Assembly (NCBI GenBank): GCA_903866255.1
Contig: CAIPMW010000013.1
Coordinates: forward strand, 1 to 44,245
Direction of reading: 5' to 3'
Length of the DNA stretch: 44,245 nucleotides
DNA from: an uncultured Chlorobiaceae bacterium
Lineage (GTDB): Bacteria > Bacteroidota > Chlorobiia > Chlorobiales > Chlorobiaceae
Shown: one piece after another, positions 16,969-25,580 of the stretch
Position numbering within the stretch: position 1 is the stretch's first letter
How the letters are laid out: each line of letters opens with the position of its first letter
Made by a program: the position numbers and the translations under genes
Notes under the pieces: generated by a model
The model's database searches: none
The model's input: only the letters and a program-made list of their open reading frames with translations
Told to the model about the DNA's origin: nothing

Positions 16969-19014
16969 TCACAACAGGGGCAGAACAATTCTGAAAATGC
17001 TGCCCGCCCCTTCACGGCTTTCGACTTCCAGAATTCCTCCATGAGCCTGAACGATCTGGTTAGCTATGCTCAGGCCCATTCCGGTACCATTATCCTTTGA
17101 GGTAAAATAGAGATTGAATATCTGAGAGAGCATTTTTACTGGAATTCCTTTGCCGGTATCGGCAACCTCAATGAAGGCATTTCCGGGGCGCTTGCCTGCA
17201 GTGACGGTCACGATTCCATTTTCCTGGGTGGCTTCTACCGCATTCCGGACAAGATTGAGCAATACCTGCTGCATCTGCTCCCTGTCGAGAGAAACCTTGC
17301 TTTCCGAACAGGCTTGCACGCTAAATTCCAATCCTTTGGCTTTGGCTTCACCCTCCAGAACGGGCCGATATTGTTCTATCAACTCGTCAAGGTCAGAAGG
17401 CATCAGCATGAGCTGCGGAGGGCGGGCAAATTTCAGAAATCGCTGAATGATGGCATTAACTCGATACACCTCAGAGACGATAGCACGAACAAGATGATGA
17501 TACTCCTGCTCGTCTTCAGTTGGCGAAAACTCCATGTCGAGCCGCTGCCCCAAAACGCCGATTGCATTGAGAGGATTGCGGATTTCATGCGCCACCCCGG
17601 AAGCGAGTTCGCCCATTGCGGTAAGTTTTTCCTGACGCTCGATCACTTTCTGCATGGAGCGTTGCTCAGTCATATCCCTCAAGACGACAAAAGCCCCGTC
17701 CGAAAAGTTCTCAGTGCCAGTGATGAGGCTGAAGTGCACTGAAAGTATAAGCCGACGGTTTTTGGTGATGCATTCGAACTCCTTTGTGTTTGCAGTCGTC
17801 GGGCTGGCAATCAGCTCCATGAGCAATGTTCCGCACTCAGGCAGAATCTCCCTGACAGGCTTGTCAATCACATCGGCACCTGTTATACTGAAAAGCTGTT
17901 CTGCTGCACTGTTGACCAGGGTGATGCGCCCCTCCGTGTTTACTGCTATAACCGCATCCGCCATATTTTCGAGGATAGAGGAGGAAAACAGCTTTTCACG
18001 AAGGTACGCCTCCTTGACCATCAATTCATTCCGTCGGGTGATAATAAGATTGAAGACCGCCAGCCCTCCTATAACTGCAAGGGCGAGAAGCAACAGAAGT
18101 CGAGTTTGAATTTTCTCTGATGCTTCCATAAAATGATCGATTTTCAGTCCGATACGAAGCAGGCCGACTTTGTTGCCTTGATAGAGAAACGGCTTGATGA
18201 CTTCAAAAACATCTCTGCCTCTGAATTTTGTAAACCTGGTGATTGACTTGTTCTGTTGCAGTGCCGTCGAAAGCGCCGGGTCGGATTGTATTGTTTCGGT
18301 TTCAGTCACATTGGGCGTTGCGGCAATGATGGCTGACGTATCCTGCCAGATGATATAATCGATCCCCGCCGCATCGCGACCCGTGCGCTGGATAAGTCTG
18401 CCGGGTCCAATCTCCCGCTGCATGGCAAGCAGCCTTGATGCGTCAACATTGCCGACAATGGCGCCGCCTCGCCTTCTGGCCACAGCAACCACCAACCGGA
18501 CGCCTTTTCCGGAATCACTCTCCCTGATCCCGAGGTTGAGTACCTCTGTTTTTCCGGAAAGAATCGGCATGAGCTGACTGGAGGGATCGCAATTCCGAAG
18601 AAGAGGAGTATGATCTGACGGTGTGTTCCATGCAATTCGCTTGCCGTCACGATCAATAATGGTTATTCGATACATGCCGCTTTTACCGGCAATTTCAGAA
18701 AGATCATCAGATGTCAACGCTTTCTGAGAGTCCATCCTCTCAATAAGCCGCAACTGGTCCGCCAGGCCACCGGTGACAAGAGCATTGATCTCATTATACC
18801 CGATCAGTGCTGTTTCGGTGCCTTCGGTAAGAAAATGAACAAGCAGTGAAGACTCTTCGTGCATCAGATTCTCAATCTCTTCCATTCGAGATTTATAATG
18901 CAGAAACGCTGTAGCTGCGAAGACAATAACCAACACGAAAAACATCCCGGCAAGATATTTTGGCGGGATTGGCAGTAGATGCCATTGAGGTTTTTTCTTG
19001 CGCATCATGAGCAC
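16969..19014 (-). CDS. Membrane sensor histidine kinase (periplasmic sensor, PAS, HisKA, HATPase)
   Basis: A 681-residue two-component kinase. A membrane helix at residues 19-40 and a second at about 303-326 bracket a periplasmic sensor domain of about 260 residues, probably of the Cache type (RITIIDRDGKRIAWNTPSDH). A PAS domain follows (ENMADAVIAVNTEGRITLV), then the HisKA dimerisation box with phosphoacceptor His476 (SGVAHEIRNPLNAIG). The HATPase domain has N-box LLNLVRNAVEA, DTGKGIP and GTGMGLSIANQIV. The track start is GTG 19014; ATG 19008 or 19005 is equally likely because no clear ribosome-binding site is present. The signal sensed is unknown. Confidence 0.92.
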   Translation of the reverse strand: MLMMRKKKPQWHLLPIPPKYLAGMFFVLVIVFAATAFLHYKSRMEEIENLMHEESSLLVHFLTEGTETALIGYNEINALVTGGLADQLRLIERMDSQKALTSDDLSEIAGKSGMYRITIIDRDGKRIAWNTPSDHTPLLRNCDPSSQLMPILSGKTEVLNLGIRESDSGKGVRLVVAVARRRGGAIVGNVDASRLLAMQREIGPGRLIQRTGRDAAGIDYIIWQDTSAIIAATPNVTETETIQSDPALSTALQQNKSITRFTKFRGRDVFEVIKPFLYQGNKVGLLRIGLKIDHFMEASEKIQTRLLLLLALAVIGGLAVFNLIITRRNELMVKEAYLREKLFSSSILENMADAVIAVNTEGRITLVNSAAEQLFSITGADVIDKPVREILPECGTLLMELIASPTTANTKEFECITKNRRLILSVHFSLITGTENFSDGAFVVLRDMTEQRSMQKVIERQEKLTAMGELASGVAHEIRNPLNAIGVLGQRLDMEFSPTEDEQEYHHLVRAIVSEVYRVNAIIQRFLKFARPPQLMLMPSDLDELIEQYRPVLEGEAKAKGLEFSVQACSESKVSLDREQMQQVLLNLVRNAVEATQENGIVTVTAGKRPGNAFIEVADTGKGIPVKMLSQIFNLYFTSKDNGTGMGLSIANQIVQAHGGILEVESREGAGSIFRIVLPLL

Positions 19015-19284
19015 CGGTATATATACATCCCTTTTTAACCTCGACAGTATCAGAATTGATGCTCCGGGAATAATGGTAAAGATCGCAGCCTTGATTCAAC
19101 CCGATTTATTAGCTATATATTCTGAGATGGTAGTGGTTTTCGGGCTTCAGAAGCACCTTAATTTCCGAATGTAACCGATAAGATCATTGCTTGAAAGCCA
19201 AAAAAGTCCTTTTATTGATTCAACAAGTGTAAACGGGTTTTATTTATACTCCAAATCCCATACAACCTTAAATGCTGAAAAAAA

Positions 19285-19512
19285 ATGCAAAAAAATGTAG
19301 GGCAAATAGATAAAACAATCCGAATTGTTATCGGCGCGACGGTCATCGTTGCCGGGATCATCAATCATTCGTGGTGGGGCGCTGTTGGAGTTGTCCCGCT
19401 TTTGACCGCTTTTATAGGGTTTTGCCCTCTCTATTCTGTGCTGAAGATTTCGACAGGCGGAAGATGTTGTTGTAATGAAAAACCCAGGAAAAATAGCTCC
19501 TGCGAGCGTTGA
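19285..19512 (+). CDS. YgaP-like (DUF2892) small inner-membrane protein
   Basis: A 75-residue protein with two hydrophobic segments (RIVIGATVIVAGIINHSWW and GVVPLLTAFIGFCPLYSVL), a layout characteristic of the DUF2892/YgaP transmembrane domain. This domain is often fused or adjacent to rhodaneses. The FCPLYSVL motif is typical. The C-terminus is cysteine-rich and basic (GRCCCNEKPRKNSSCER). It is divergent from the kinase operon, which is transcribed away on the other strand, and converges with the lipoprotein gene. No strong ribosome-binding site is seen upstream of ATG 19285. Confidence 0.8.
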   Translation: MQKNVGQIDKTIRIVIGATVIVAGIINHSWWGAVGVVPLLTAFIGFCPLYSVLKISTGGRCCCNEKPRKNSSCER

Positions 19513-19551
19513 TGGGTAAATGACATTTTTATTGGATAAAAGAGATACTGT

Positions 19552-20220
19552 TTACTCCTTGACACATCGGACTGAAAAACCGGTATTTTTATTGGCCTTC
19601 CCTTTTCGCAAAGCGGCATCGAAGTAGCCGAGCGAGCGGCACCATGCACTCTTGGCTGTGACTTCTGTTGAAGACCATAATCGGCTGTACTCACCTGGTG
19701 GCATGAAATGGCCGTCGGTATCGCGCCGGGCTCCAGCAGGAAGAGCCTCAAAAGCACTTTGGCTGTTGGCATCAGCACTCTCCTCTTTCCAGCCGGAGGC
19801 TGATTTCAGCGCTCCACCGGCATTTTCAGTTCCGCCGAGCAGTTCAGTGAGTGCGCTCCATTCAGCATCGGTGGCTACGTGCCAGCCTGCCGGGGCAAGG
19901 CCTCTCGGGTCGTTGACAGCATACCAGTTATAGAGCTTTCCGTAGGTTTTCCCGTTTTTCTGCCTGTTTTTGTTATAACACCAAGCGCCTGTTGTGAGTG
20001 TTGCCCACTTGGCGGAATCCTGTACTTCAGGAATCGGCTCGCCGTTCCGGTAGTGTGCCACATCAAGATTTTTGCCTGTCCAGATCATGGAGCCTCTCCG
20101 AATGGCCGGATAGCTGTTGCCGTCAAGATCAACAGCCTTTTCTGGCTTTCTGCTGCATCCTGCCGACAAAAGGATGAGAGCAAACACTCCTGCCAAGAGA
20201 GGCAGTTTTTGTCTATTCAT
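19552..20220 (-). CDS. FISUMP-domain lipoprotein
   Basis: A 222-residue secreted lipoprotein. The signal peptide MNRQKLPLLAGVFALILLSA ends in a lipobox with the acylated cysteine (SAGC). The rest is a Fibrobacter succinogenes major paralogous (FISUMP) domain: GSMIWTGKNLDVAHY, YGKLYNWYAVNDPRGLAPAG, GWHVATDAEWSALTELLGG, RLWSSTEV and the closing GFSVRCVKE. The function of this domain is unknown; it occurs on many surface proteins of Bacteroidota and Chlorobiota. The start at ATG 20220 has AGGAATA upstream and overlaps the end of the methyltransferase gene by 8 bp, so the two are probably cotranscribed. Confidence 0.85.
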   Translation of the reverse strand: MNRQKLPLLAGVFALILLSAGCSRKPEKAVDLDGNSYPAIRRGSMIWTGKNLDVAHYRNGEPIPEVQDSAKWATLTTGAWCYNKNRQKNGKTYGKLYNWYAVNDPRGLAPAGWHVATDAEWSALTELLGGTENAGGALKSASGWKEESADANSQSAFEALPAGARRDTDGHFMPPGEYSRLWSSTEVTAKSAWCRSLGYFDAALRKGKANKNTGFSVRCVKE

Positions 20221-20875
20221 TATTCCTGTTTTTTGTGGCGGAAACAAGAAATACCGGATATGCTGCCGTAAAGCCTGCTCTGTTTGTTTTGTTGAAGGTG
20301 TATATGGTCTCAAACGACTTCACCTCCAGACCGGCACCATGCAGTAACGCAGCAAGCTTCGTACGGTCAAATCCGTGATGAACCTTTTCAAGCGGGTCGT
20401 CATGAAACAACCCATCTTCCATGTCAAGATCAGCCAGTGCGAGAGTGCCGCCGGGAGAGAGCAGAGTGGAGAGGCGGTTCAGAAACCCTGCCGTGTCATC
20501 AATATGGTGAAGCGTCATGCTGCTGTAAATCAGCTCAAAGCTGCTGTTATGCAGAGCGCACTCAGATGGTGATGAGAGATTTATACAGCTTGCCTCAATG
20601 CTCTCTATGCCCGATGTTCTGATTTTCTCCTTCAGCACGGCGAGCATCTCACGGGAGGTATCAATTGCCCGGAGGGTTTTCACCAACGGAGCAATTTCCA
20701 TGGTGAGCAGACCTGTGCCGCATCCGAACTCAAGAGTATGCATGGTTTTGTTCGGGCTTGTTGCAGTAATGATTGCTTTGGCAACAGTGAGAGCAACCGC
20801 TCTGCGTTGAGGATTTGCGTCCCAATCGGCGGCTTCGCGATTAAATTTTTCTGAACTGTTCCATGCGCCGGACAT
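20213..20875 (-). CDS. Class I SAM-dependent methyltransferase
   Basis: A 220-residue cytoplasmic methyltransferase of the Methyltransf_11/UbiE-like group. Motif I is HTLEFGCGTGLLTMEIAPL, the acidic residue after strand 2 appears in LRAIDTSREML, and LIYSSMTLHHIDD matches motif II/post II. LSPGGTLALADLDMEDG is typical of the region after the catalytic core. The substrate cannot be told from sequence. It overlaps the following FISUMP lipoprotein gene by 8 bp, which suggests a two-gene unit. Confidence 0.85.
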   Translation of the reverse strand: MSGAWNSSEKFNREAADWDANPQRRAVALTVAKAIITATSPNKTMHTLEFGCGTGLLTMEIAPLVKTLRAIDTSREMLAVLKEKIRTSGIESIEASCINLSSPSECALHNSSFELIYSSMTLHHIDDTAGFLNRLSTLLSPGGTLALADLDMEDGLFHDDPLEKVHHGFDRTKLAALLHGAGLEVKSFETIYTFNKTNRAGFTAAYPVFLVSATKNRNNE

Positions 20876-20914
20876 AGTGATAAGGGTAGAAATTATAAAG
20901 AGTAAAAAGAGCCA

Positions 20915-21382
20915 TCAGGGCTGCAAATCAGAGATGCACCCACCCTTCCGTTTAAGGGATGCGCCGCACTGAGGACACAGTGTCTCTCTGCAAGGCTCTC
21001 CCTTCAGGTGCGGCAGTTCAAAGCTGCATGCAGGGCAAACACAAATATCAGGACGGTTAGTTGGAAAAGAGTCACAGAGAGAGCGGACAACTCCTCCCTG
21101 TATACAGAGTTGTTTGCCGCCAACAATGGCTTCTGCAACTTTCTTGCGGGCAGCTTCAAGAATACGGCCAAAGATTGGGCGCGATACATTCATCTGCACC
21201 GCAGCCAGAGCCTGATATAAACCCTCCTTATCGGCCAGCCTGATCGCTTCCAGCTCGTCAACTGTCAGCATAACGCTTTCCAGCTCGTCGGGCGATACCC
21301 CTTCGGGTTTGAAACAGGTTACCTTCGGCAGCTCCCCGACACAGCGGCAGAGTATAGGCCGTCCTGCTCGATTGGTTGTCAT
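20915..21382 (-). CDS. DUF134 family predicted DNA-binding protein
   Basis: A 155-residue protein of the DUF134 family. The N-terminus RPILCRCVGELPKVTCFKP and the segment MLTVDELEAIRLADKEGLYQ lead into a sigma-70 region 4-like helix-turn-helix (AAVQMNVSRPIFGRILEAAR). C-terminal cysteine pairs (CVCPACSFELPHL and LCPQCGASLKRKGGC) look like a zinc ribbon. Family members are small presumed regulators, often near redox or metal-cluster genes. It lies 25 bp downstream of the OsmC-like gene on the same strand and is probably cotranscribed with it. The target is unknown. Confidence 0.85.
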   Translation of the reverse strand: MTTNRAGRPILCRCVGELPKVTCFKPEGVSPDELESVMLTVDELEAIRLADKEGLYQALAAVQMNVSRPIFGRILEAARKKVAEAIVGGKQLCIQGGVVRSLCDSFPTNRPDICVCPACSFELPHLKGEPCRETLCPQCGASLKRKGGCISDLQP

Positions 21383-21407
21383 AGCCAGAGTTTGGAAAAA
21401 TTAGGTT

Positions 21408-21809
21408 TTATCGGGTAACTGCTTTAACAATAAATTCAGGCGAATCCATAATGTGCTTTTTAACCGCGCAGAGATTGGCTGCACTGATAACCGCATCCTT
21501 GTATTTTTCAGGAAAATCCGGCGGCAGCTCAATGGCGATTTCGATTTTTCCAATGCCCTTGCCCGACTCTTTTGCAAAATGTGATTGAACAAGTCGGATG
21601 CCCTCTGTCGGGATGCCTCTGCTCTGGCAAAAAGAGAGGACAAAGATACCGGCACAGGTTCCGATTGATGCAAGAAACAGGGAAAAAGGCTCAGGAGCTG
21701 AACCCTCTCCACCAGCATATTCCGACTGATCGGTATGGATGGTAAAGCCATTAAAGTCGGCATTCACCTTTTTGCCGCCTCCGAACGTGACGATCATTTC
21801 GCTTTTCAT
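21408..21809 (-). CDS. OsmC-like protein
   Basis: A 133-residue protein of the OsmC/Ohr superfamily. It has the second-domain organisation with GSAPEPFSLFLASIGTCAGIF (the CAG cysteine is the first conserved thiol) and a second conserved cysteine in ISAANLCAVKKHI. These proteins reduce organic hydroperoxides or handle thiol sulfur using a cysteine pair. It starts at ATG 21809 and lies just upstream of the DUF134 gene on the same strand. The substrate is not determinable. Confidence 0.85.
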   Translation of the reverse strand: MKSEMIVTFGGGKKVNADFNGFTIHTDQSEYAGGEGSAPEPFSLFLASIGTCAGIFVLSFCQSRGIPTEGIRLVQSHFAKESGKGIGKIEIAIELPPDFPEKYKDAVISAANLCAVKKHIMDSPEFIVKAVTR

Positions 21810-22295
21810 GATAGAGAGCAGTGGTCAATGGTTGTTATAAGACTTTGATCAAATTATAAGCATAAGTCCATAATAAAACAACCCACAGCGACTGTTTTCG
21901 TTACTCATCTGAAAAAATACCCCGAAGAAAAGAAAAACAGTGGCCAGCGACCACACTGTTTATCACGATAATTCCTTGACTGAAGCGTCAATCACACTGT
22001 TCAATCCCCCTCAACCTGACCCGCCACCATATTTTGCCTCAGAACCATATTTCTTATACTTCTGCGGCGACCATGATTCGTGTGCGTAAAATAACCCAAT
22101 ATACATATACGGGGTATAGGTATATTGCTTGAAAAAAGCTATCTTGTGCAAGAGATTTTTATTCTGGACAGAGAACTTTACTATTTCTTGCATTCGATCG
22201 CCACCCTGGCCATTTGAAGATGAACACCTAGGCTGATTACCTTTGCCTTAGCATGATAAACTGAATTATTTTAAAATCTTATAATACAATATACT
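21810..22295. other. 486-bp intergenic region between the divergent OsmC-like and rhodanese genes
   Basis: No gene can be supported. The region holds a minus-strand terminator-like hairpin (21935-21961) and an AT-rich stretch just before the rhodanese gene with TATAAT at 22280-22285, only 10 nt before its ATG. A 60-codon minus-strand frame (22011-22193) is open but has unconvincing composition. Confidence 0.5.
21935..21961 (-). terminator. Rho-independent-type terminator on the minus strand
   Basis: The arms AAACAGTG (21935-21942) and CACTGTTT (21954-21961) pair over 8 bp with an 11-nt loop. On the minus strand the hairpin is followed directly by TTCTTTTCTTC. It is oriented to end a transcript coming from the right, although no recognised gene lies immediately upstream on that strand (the nearest is dsrN, about 0.8 kb away). 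Confidence 0.5.
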
Positions 22296-22670
22296 ATGAC
22301 CAAAACTCCTGAAGTCAGCCCTGCTAAAGCTCTTGCAATGATTCAAAAAGGTGCATTGCTTGTCGATGTCCGTGAAACAAACGAAATTTCAAAAAAATCA
22401 TTCGATATTTCCAATATCACACTGATTCCTTTACGGGAGTTAAAAAATCGGTTTCAGGAAATACCAGTTGACCGTCAGGTAATTATCGCATGTCATACTG
22501 GTAATCGCAGCTTGATGGCTACCCGTTTTCTGATGAACAATGGATACTCTAAAGCACTCAATATGCAGCAGGGAATTGTCCGATGGGAAAAAGAAGGACT
22601 TCCAGTCAAAAGTGAGCTGAAACAAAAATCTGGCTCTTGGCTGAAGCAAATATTGAGCAGGAAGCCCTGA
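22296..22670 (+). CDS. Single-domain rhodanese (sulfurtransferase)
   Basis: A 124-residue rhodanese-like protein, with LLVDVRETNEI near the N-terminus and the active-site loop CHTGNRS (catalytic Cys66) typical of single-domain sulfurtransferases. It lacks a signal peptide, so it should act in the cytoplasm, moving sulfane sulfur. The C-terminus is basic. It is transcribed towards the dsrN end of the second sulfur operon. No ribosome-binding site is visible and TATAAT sits only 10 nt upstream of ATG 22296, so the message may be nearly leaderless or the true start may differ. Confidence 0.87.
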   Translation: MTKTPEVSPAKALAMIQKGALLVDVRETNEISKKSFDISNITLIPLRELKNRFQEIPVDRQVIIACHTGNRSLMATRFLMNNGYSKALNMQQGIVRWEKEGLPVKSELKQKSGSWLKQILSRKP

Positions 22671-22767
22671 AAAGAGAGGTGAAGCGAGTTGTTCGCTCTT
22701 TATTGTTAGTTTTTCTAAACTTTCATGGTGGGGATGGGTGGCCTCATGCCCGATTTCTTCTTTACTG

Positions 22768-24174
22768 CTATGCACGCTCTCCATGACCACTGATATTGAA
22801 TTCAGATGCCAACGATACGAATGTTTCTGCCCACCCGGGATTACCGATAACATGCAAGTGAGCAAATGAGGCAAAAAGGTTTCGGTAAAGCACGCCATCA
22901 CTCTTTCCGGTTATCCCGTTTCCCCTGATCACGTCAAACTGATAAGAACAACCCGGCGATTGCATAACCGGCCTTGCATAATGAAATTCATGTGCCCTGA
23001 TTCGGGTACCCTTTCGAAACCAGGGCGAGTCTTTTTTACTCTTGAGATCAAGGTATCCATGCCCCGCAGGGTAATGCTCAAAACCGATATCAAAAGGCAG
23101 AATACCAGCAAGAGAGTATGTTTTTCCTTCATACGTTGCATTCCGGCAAAGGTAAATCAACCCTCCGCATTCAGCATAGATCGGCATTCCTGCCTCCGCT
23201 CTCTCCTGCACCTCTTTCAGGAGCCCCCTGTTTGCACTCAACGCTTCAAAAAACGATTCTGGAAATCCGCCACCCAGATAGAGTGCGTCAACATCAGGCA
23301 AAGAGTTCTCCTCAAGAGCGTTGATGAACACAAGCGCTGCGCCGTTGTCTCTCAAGGCGCTCAGGTTGTCAGGATAGTAAAAACAGAAGGCTGCATCGCT
23401 GAAGACCCCAATCCTTGCTGTTACTGCCGTGATATTCCCACAACTCTCAATCCTTTGCATCGACATCGGGGGCGCCTGATAAAAAAGAGATTGAATGGCA
23501 TCCAGATCGCAATAATGGGCTACCCGTTCAGCGGCACCCTGTATAAACTGAACCGCATCGGCTGTTTCTGCGACCGTTGTCAGCCCAAGATGCCGCTCAG
23601 GAATAACGAGCGCCCGATCATAGGGGATCTCTCCAAGCACCGGTACCTTGCAATAATGCTCAATTGCCTGCTTCTGCTTGTCTCCCTGCCGTGAACTGCT
23701 TACCTGATTCAAGATCACACCCTTGATCTTCACATTCGGAGGCATCGCCTGCATGCCCATGACAAGCGCGGCGATCCCCCGGTTTGTTTTTCGGCTGTCA
23801 ACGACAAGCAGCACCGGGGTATCAAGCAGCTCCGCAAGTCCAGCACTACTGTCAGAACCATCGAGAGAAAAACCATCATGCAAGCCATGATTGCCTTCAA
23901 CAAGAGCGATGTTCTTGTTTTCTATCCCGCTATTTTTCTGAAATGATGCGAGGCACGCCTCCCTGCCCATAAGCCAGGGGTCAAGATTGTAGCACTCGCT
24001 TCCACTGGCCAGCCGATGCCACAGAGGATCAATGTAGTCTGGACCTTTCTTGAAACTCCCGATGGGGACTCCCCGGGAAGCAAGAGAGGACAATATTCCA
24101 AGACTGACTGTTGTTTTGCCTGCACTCTTATGAGGTGCAGAAATCATCAGACGAGGCAAGTCTACCGAATCCAT
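22768..24174 (-). CDS. dsrN: CbiA-type cobyrinate a,c-diamide synthase (DsrN-like)
   Basis: A 468-residue glutamine-dependent amidotransferase. The N-terminal ATP-binding domain has APHKSAGKTTVSLGIL and FKKGPDYIDPLWH. The C-terminal class I-like glutaminase domain has DALYLGGGFPESF and the catalytic cysteine in YAECGGLIYLC. In sulfur oxidisers DsrN is proposed to amidate siroheme for DsrAB; the same fold serves cobalamin synthesis, so both roles remain possible. ATG 24174 is chosen because GGAG lies 5 nt upstream; the longer frame adds a non-conserved extension. It ends an operon of sulfur genes rather than lying with dsrC, as it does in some relatives. Confidence 0.88.
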   Translation of the reverse strand: MDSVDLPRLMISAPHKSAGKTTVSLGILSSLASRGVPIGSFKKGPDYIDPLWHRLASGSECYNLDPWLMGREACLASFQKNSGIENKNIALVEGNHGLHDGFSLDGSDSSAGLAELLDTPVLLVVDSRKTNRGIAALVMGMQAMPPNVKIKGVILNQVSSSRQGDKQKQAIEHYCKVPVLGEIPYDRALVIPERHLGLTTVAETADAVQFIQGAAERVAHYCDLDAIQSLFYQAPPMSMQRIESCGNITAVTARIGVFSDAAFCFYYPDNLSALRDNGAALVFINALEENSLPDVDALYLGGGFPESFFEALSANRGLLKEVQERAEAGMPIYAECGGLIYLCRNATYEGKTYSLAGILPFDIGFEHYPAGHGYLDLKSKKDSPWFRKGTRIRAHEFHYARPVMQSPGCSYQFDVIRGNGITGKSDGVLYRNLFASFAHLHVIGNPGWAETFVSLASEFNISGHGERA

Positions 24175-24259
24175 CATATCTCCATATCTTTTTCCTGCCC
24201 TGACAAAACAATAAGCTCTTGCTTCAACATGCAAAGAAAATCCGGAAAAACAGAAACAG

Positions 24260-24496
24260 CTACTTCTTCCGAATCAAAAATGTATGGACATTTGATGACT
24301 CGGTGTGTGAGACAAGTTCGTGGCCCGTACGCTTTGCCCATGAAGCCATGTCATTAACGGAACCGGGATCGGTTGCGGTCATTTTCAGTATCTCGCCACT
24401 ATTCAGTGAATCAATTGCTTTTTTGGTCTTCAAAATTGGCAAAGGACAATTTAATCCTTCACAATTCAACTCCATTTGACTTGCAATTTCGCTCAT
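24260..24496 (-). CDS. tusA: TusA sulfur carrier protein
   Basis: A 78-residue TusA/SirA-family protein. The signature CEGLNCPLPILKTKKAID contains the CPxP motif, whose first cysteine (Cys17) carries the persulfide, and DPGSVNDMASWAKRTGHEL is typical of the second half. In sulfur oxidisers TusA takes sulfur from rhodanese and passes it via DsrE2/DsrEFH to DsrC. ATG 24496 has AGGAG 6 nt upstream, which is preferred over the longer frame beginning at 24535. It lies 45 bp after the rhodanese gene. Confidence 0.93.
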   Translation of the reverse strand: MSEIASQMELNCEGLNCPLPILKTKKAIDSLNSGEILKMTATDPGSVNDMASWAKRTGHELVSHTESSNVHTFLIRKK

Positions 24497-24541
24497 TTTT
24501 AGCTCCTGATTTATATTATTGTAAGTATCGCACACCTCATT

Positions 24542-25009
24542 TCAGCCCCTCGGAGCCTTTTGTTCGGGCCGCAATTTAGCCACGAAATAATCATCCGCTT
24601 CAGCAGCATCAACCATTGTCTCTGCGCTACTCACAAGGGGTTCTTCATAGTCGTTCCAGCCCCGTAACCCTGTCCGTAAAGAGAAAACATGTTCATAACC
24701 AAGCAACTGCATGGAGTGAACAGCAAGAATACTGCGATGGCCGGAACGACAAACAACAACCACTTCACGCATTCGAGCCTGCACCAACTCAGGCACAGTA
24801 TCCTCAAAATCCCATTCACACGCTGATTCAAGAATACCACGGGGCACATTCATTGAACCACGGATATGCAGGTGATCAAATTCATAAGGTTCACGCACAT
24901 CAAGAACCAGCAGATCAGGGTTAGCTTTCATGCGATCAACGAGATCCCATGGCAAAATTTCTTTAATATCTGACAAACAGTGCCGAACAAGTTCAATATA
25001 ACGCACCAT
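24542..25009 (-). CDS. Rhodanese of the Rhd-TusA-DsrE2 relay
   Basis: A 155-residue single-domain rhodanese with LLVLDVREPYEFDHLHI and the active-site loop CRSGHRS (Cys87), followed by LLGYEHVFSLRTGLRGW. It is cytoplasmic and sits between dsrE2 and tusA, a conserved arrangement in sulfur oxidisers in which rhodanese loads TusA with persulfide. The first in-frame ATG (25009, MVRYIEL) is used; the open frame begins further upstream at a TTG without a ribosome-binding site. The C-terminus is unusually acidic then basic (VDAAEADDYFVAKLRPEQK). Confidence 0.9.
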   Translation of the reverse strand: MVRYIELVRHCLSDIKEILPWDLVDRMKANPDLLVLDVREPYEFDHLHIRGSMNVPRGILESACEWDFEDTVPELVQARMREVVVVCRSGHRSILAVHSMQLLGYEHVFSLRTGLRGWNDYEEPLVSSAETMVDAAEADDYFVAKLRPEQKAPRG

Positions 25010-25027
25010 AATCAGCAAATTTATAGG

Positions 25028-25537
25028 TCAGATAAAGAGCGAAATATTGGCATCAGCAGCATATTCAAGAAAGGTTGCCGCACCACCATATTCAACACCG
25101 TCAATGAACCCCTCTTTTTCAAAGCCAAAAACCTCCATCGTCATCTGGCAGGCAATAAAACGAACACCAAACTCCTGGCACATACCACGAAGCTGTTCGA
25201 TAGTGGCAACTCCTTTCTTTTTAAAGGTCTCCTTCATCAACATGGTCGCCATGTTGTCGAAACCAGGCATATTGCCTGAAATCATGTTGGGAATCGGCCA
25301 GTTCATCGATTGAAACTCCTTGCTGCCAAACGGCATTTTCATGGGCATTGCAGGATTGCTGTGAGGAGAGACTTTAGCATCAATCTCCTTTTTAAGCAGT
25401 GGCAAACCATAAAAAGTGAAAAAAATAACCGCCTCCATATCCATCGCAGCGGCTGTTGACGCAAGAATGAATGGGGGATATGCCCAGTCCAGTGATCCCT
25501 GTGATGCAATGATTGCCAGTTTTTTAGTATCAGCCAT
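25028..25537 (-). CDS. dsrE2: DsrE2-like sulfur transfer protein
   Basis: A 169-residue protein of the DsrE2 branch of the DsrE/F/H family: LAIIASQGSLDWAYPPFILA at the N-terminus, VIFFTFYGLPLL, and two conserved cysteines (Cys120 in LRGMCQEF and Cys130 in RFIACQMTMEVFG). DsrE2 is found with rhodanese and tusA and is thought to take part in the persulfide relay towards DsrEFH/DsrC. A GAGGAG ribosome-binding site precedes ATG 25537. It lies 19 bp upstream of the rhodanese start. Confidence 0.92.
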   Translation of the reverse strand: MADTKKLAIIASQGSLDWAYPPFILASTAAAMDMEAVIFFTFYGLPLLKKEIDAKVSPHSNPAMPMKMPFGSKEFQSMNWPIPNMISGNMPGFDNMATMLMKETFKKKGVATIEQLRGMCQEFGVRFIACQMTMEVFGFEKEGFIDGVEYGGAATFLEYAADANISLFI

Positions 25538-25580
25538 GATTATTCTCCTCGATTACACGTTCATTAAATGAATAGGTTTG

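Noticed and set aside
22011-22193. 60-codon minus-strand frame MQEIVKFSVQ...
   Set aside because: Weak ribosome-binding site and no recognisable fold; kept only as a note because a terminator-like hairpin follows it.
22682-22715. Terminator between the convergent rhodanese and dsrN genes
   Set aside because: Only a 5-bp stem (AGCGA/TCGCT) with an imperfect T-rich tail; too weak to call.
22960-23694. 244-codon plus-strand open frame
   Set aside because: Antisense to the CbiA-type amidase gene, whose motifs are intact; no ribosome-binding site or recognisable domain.
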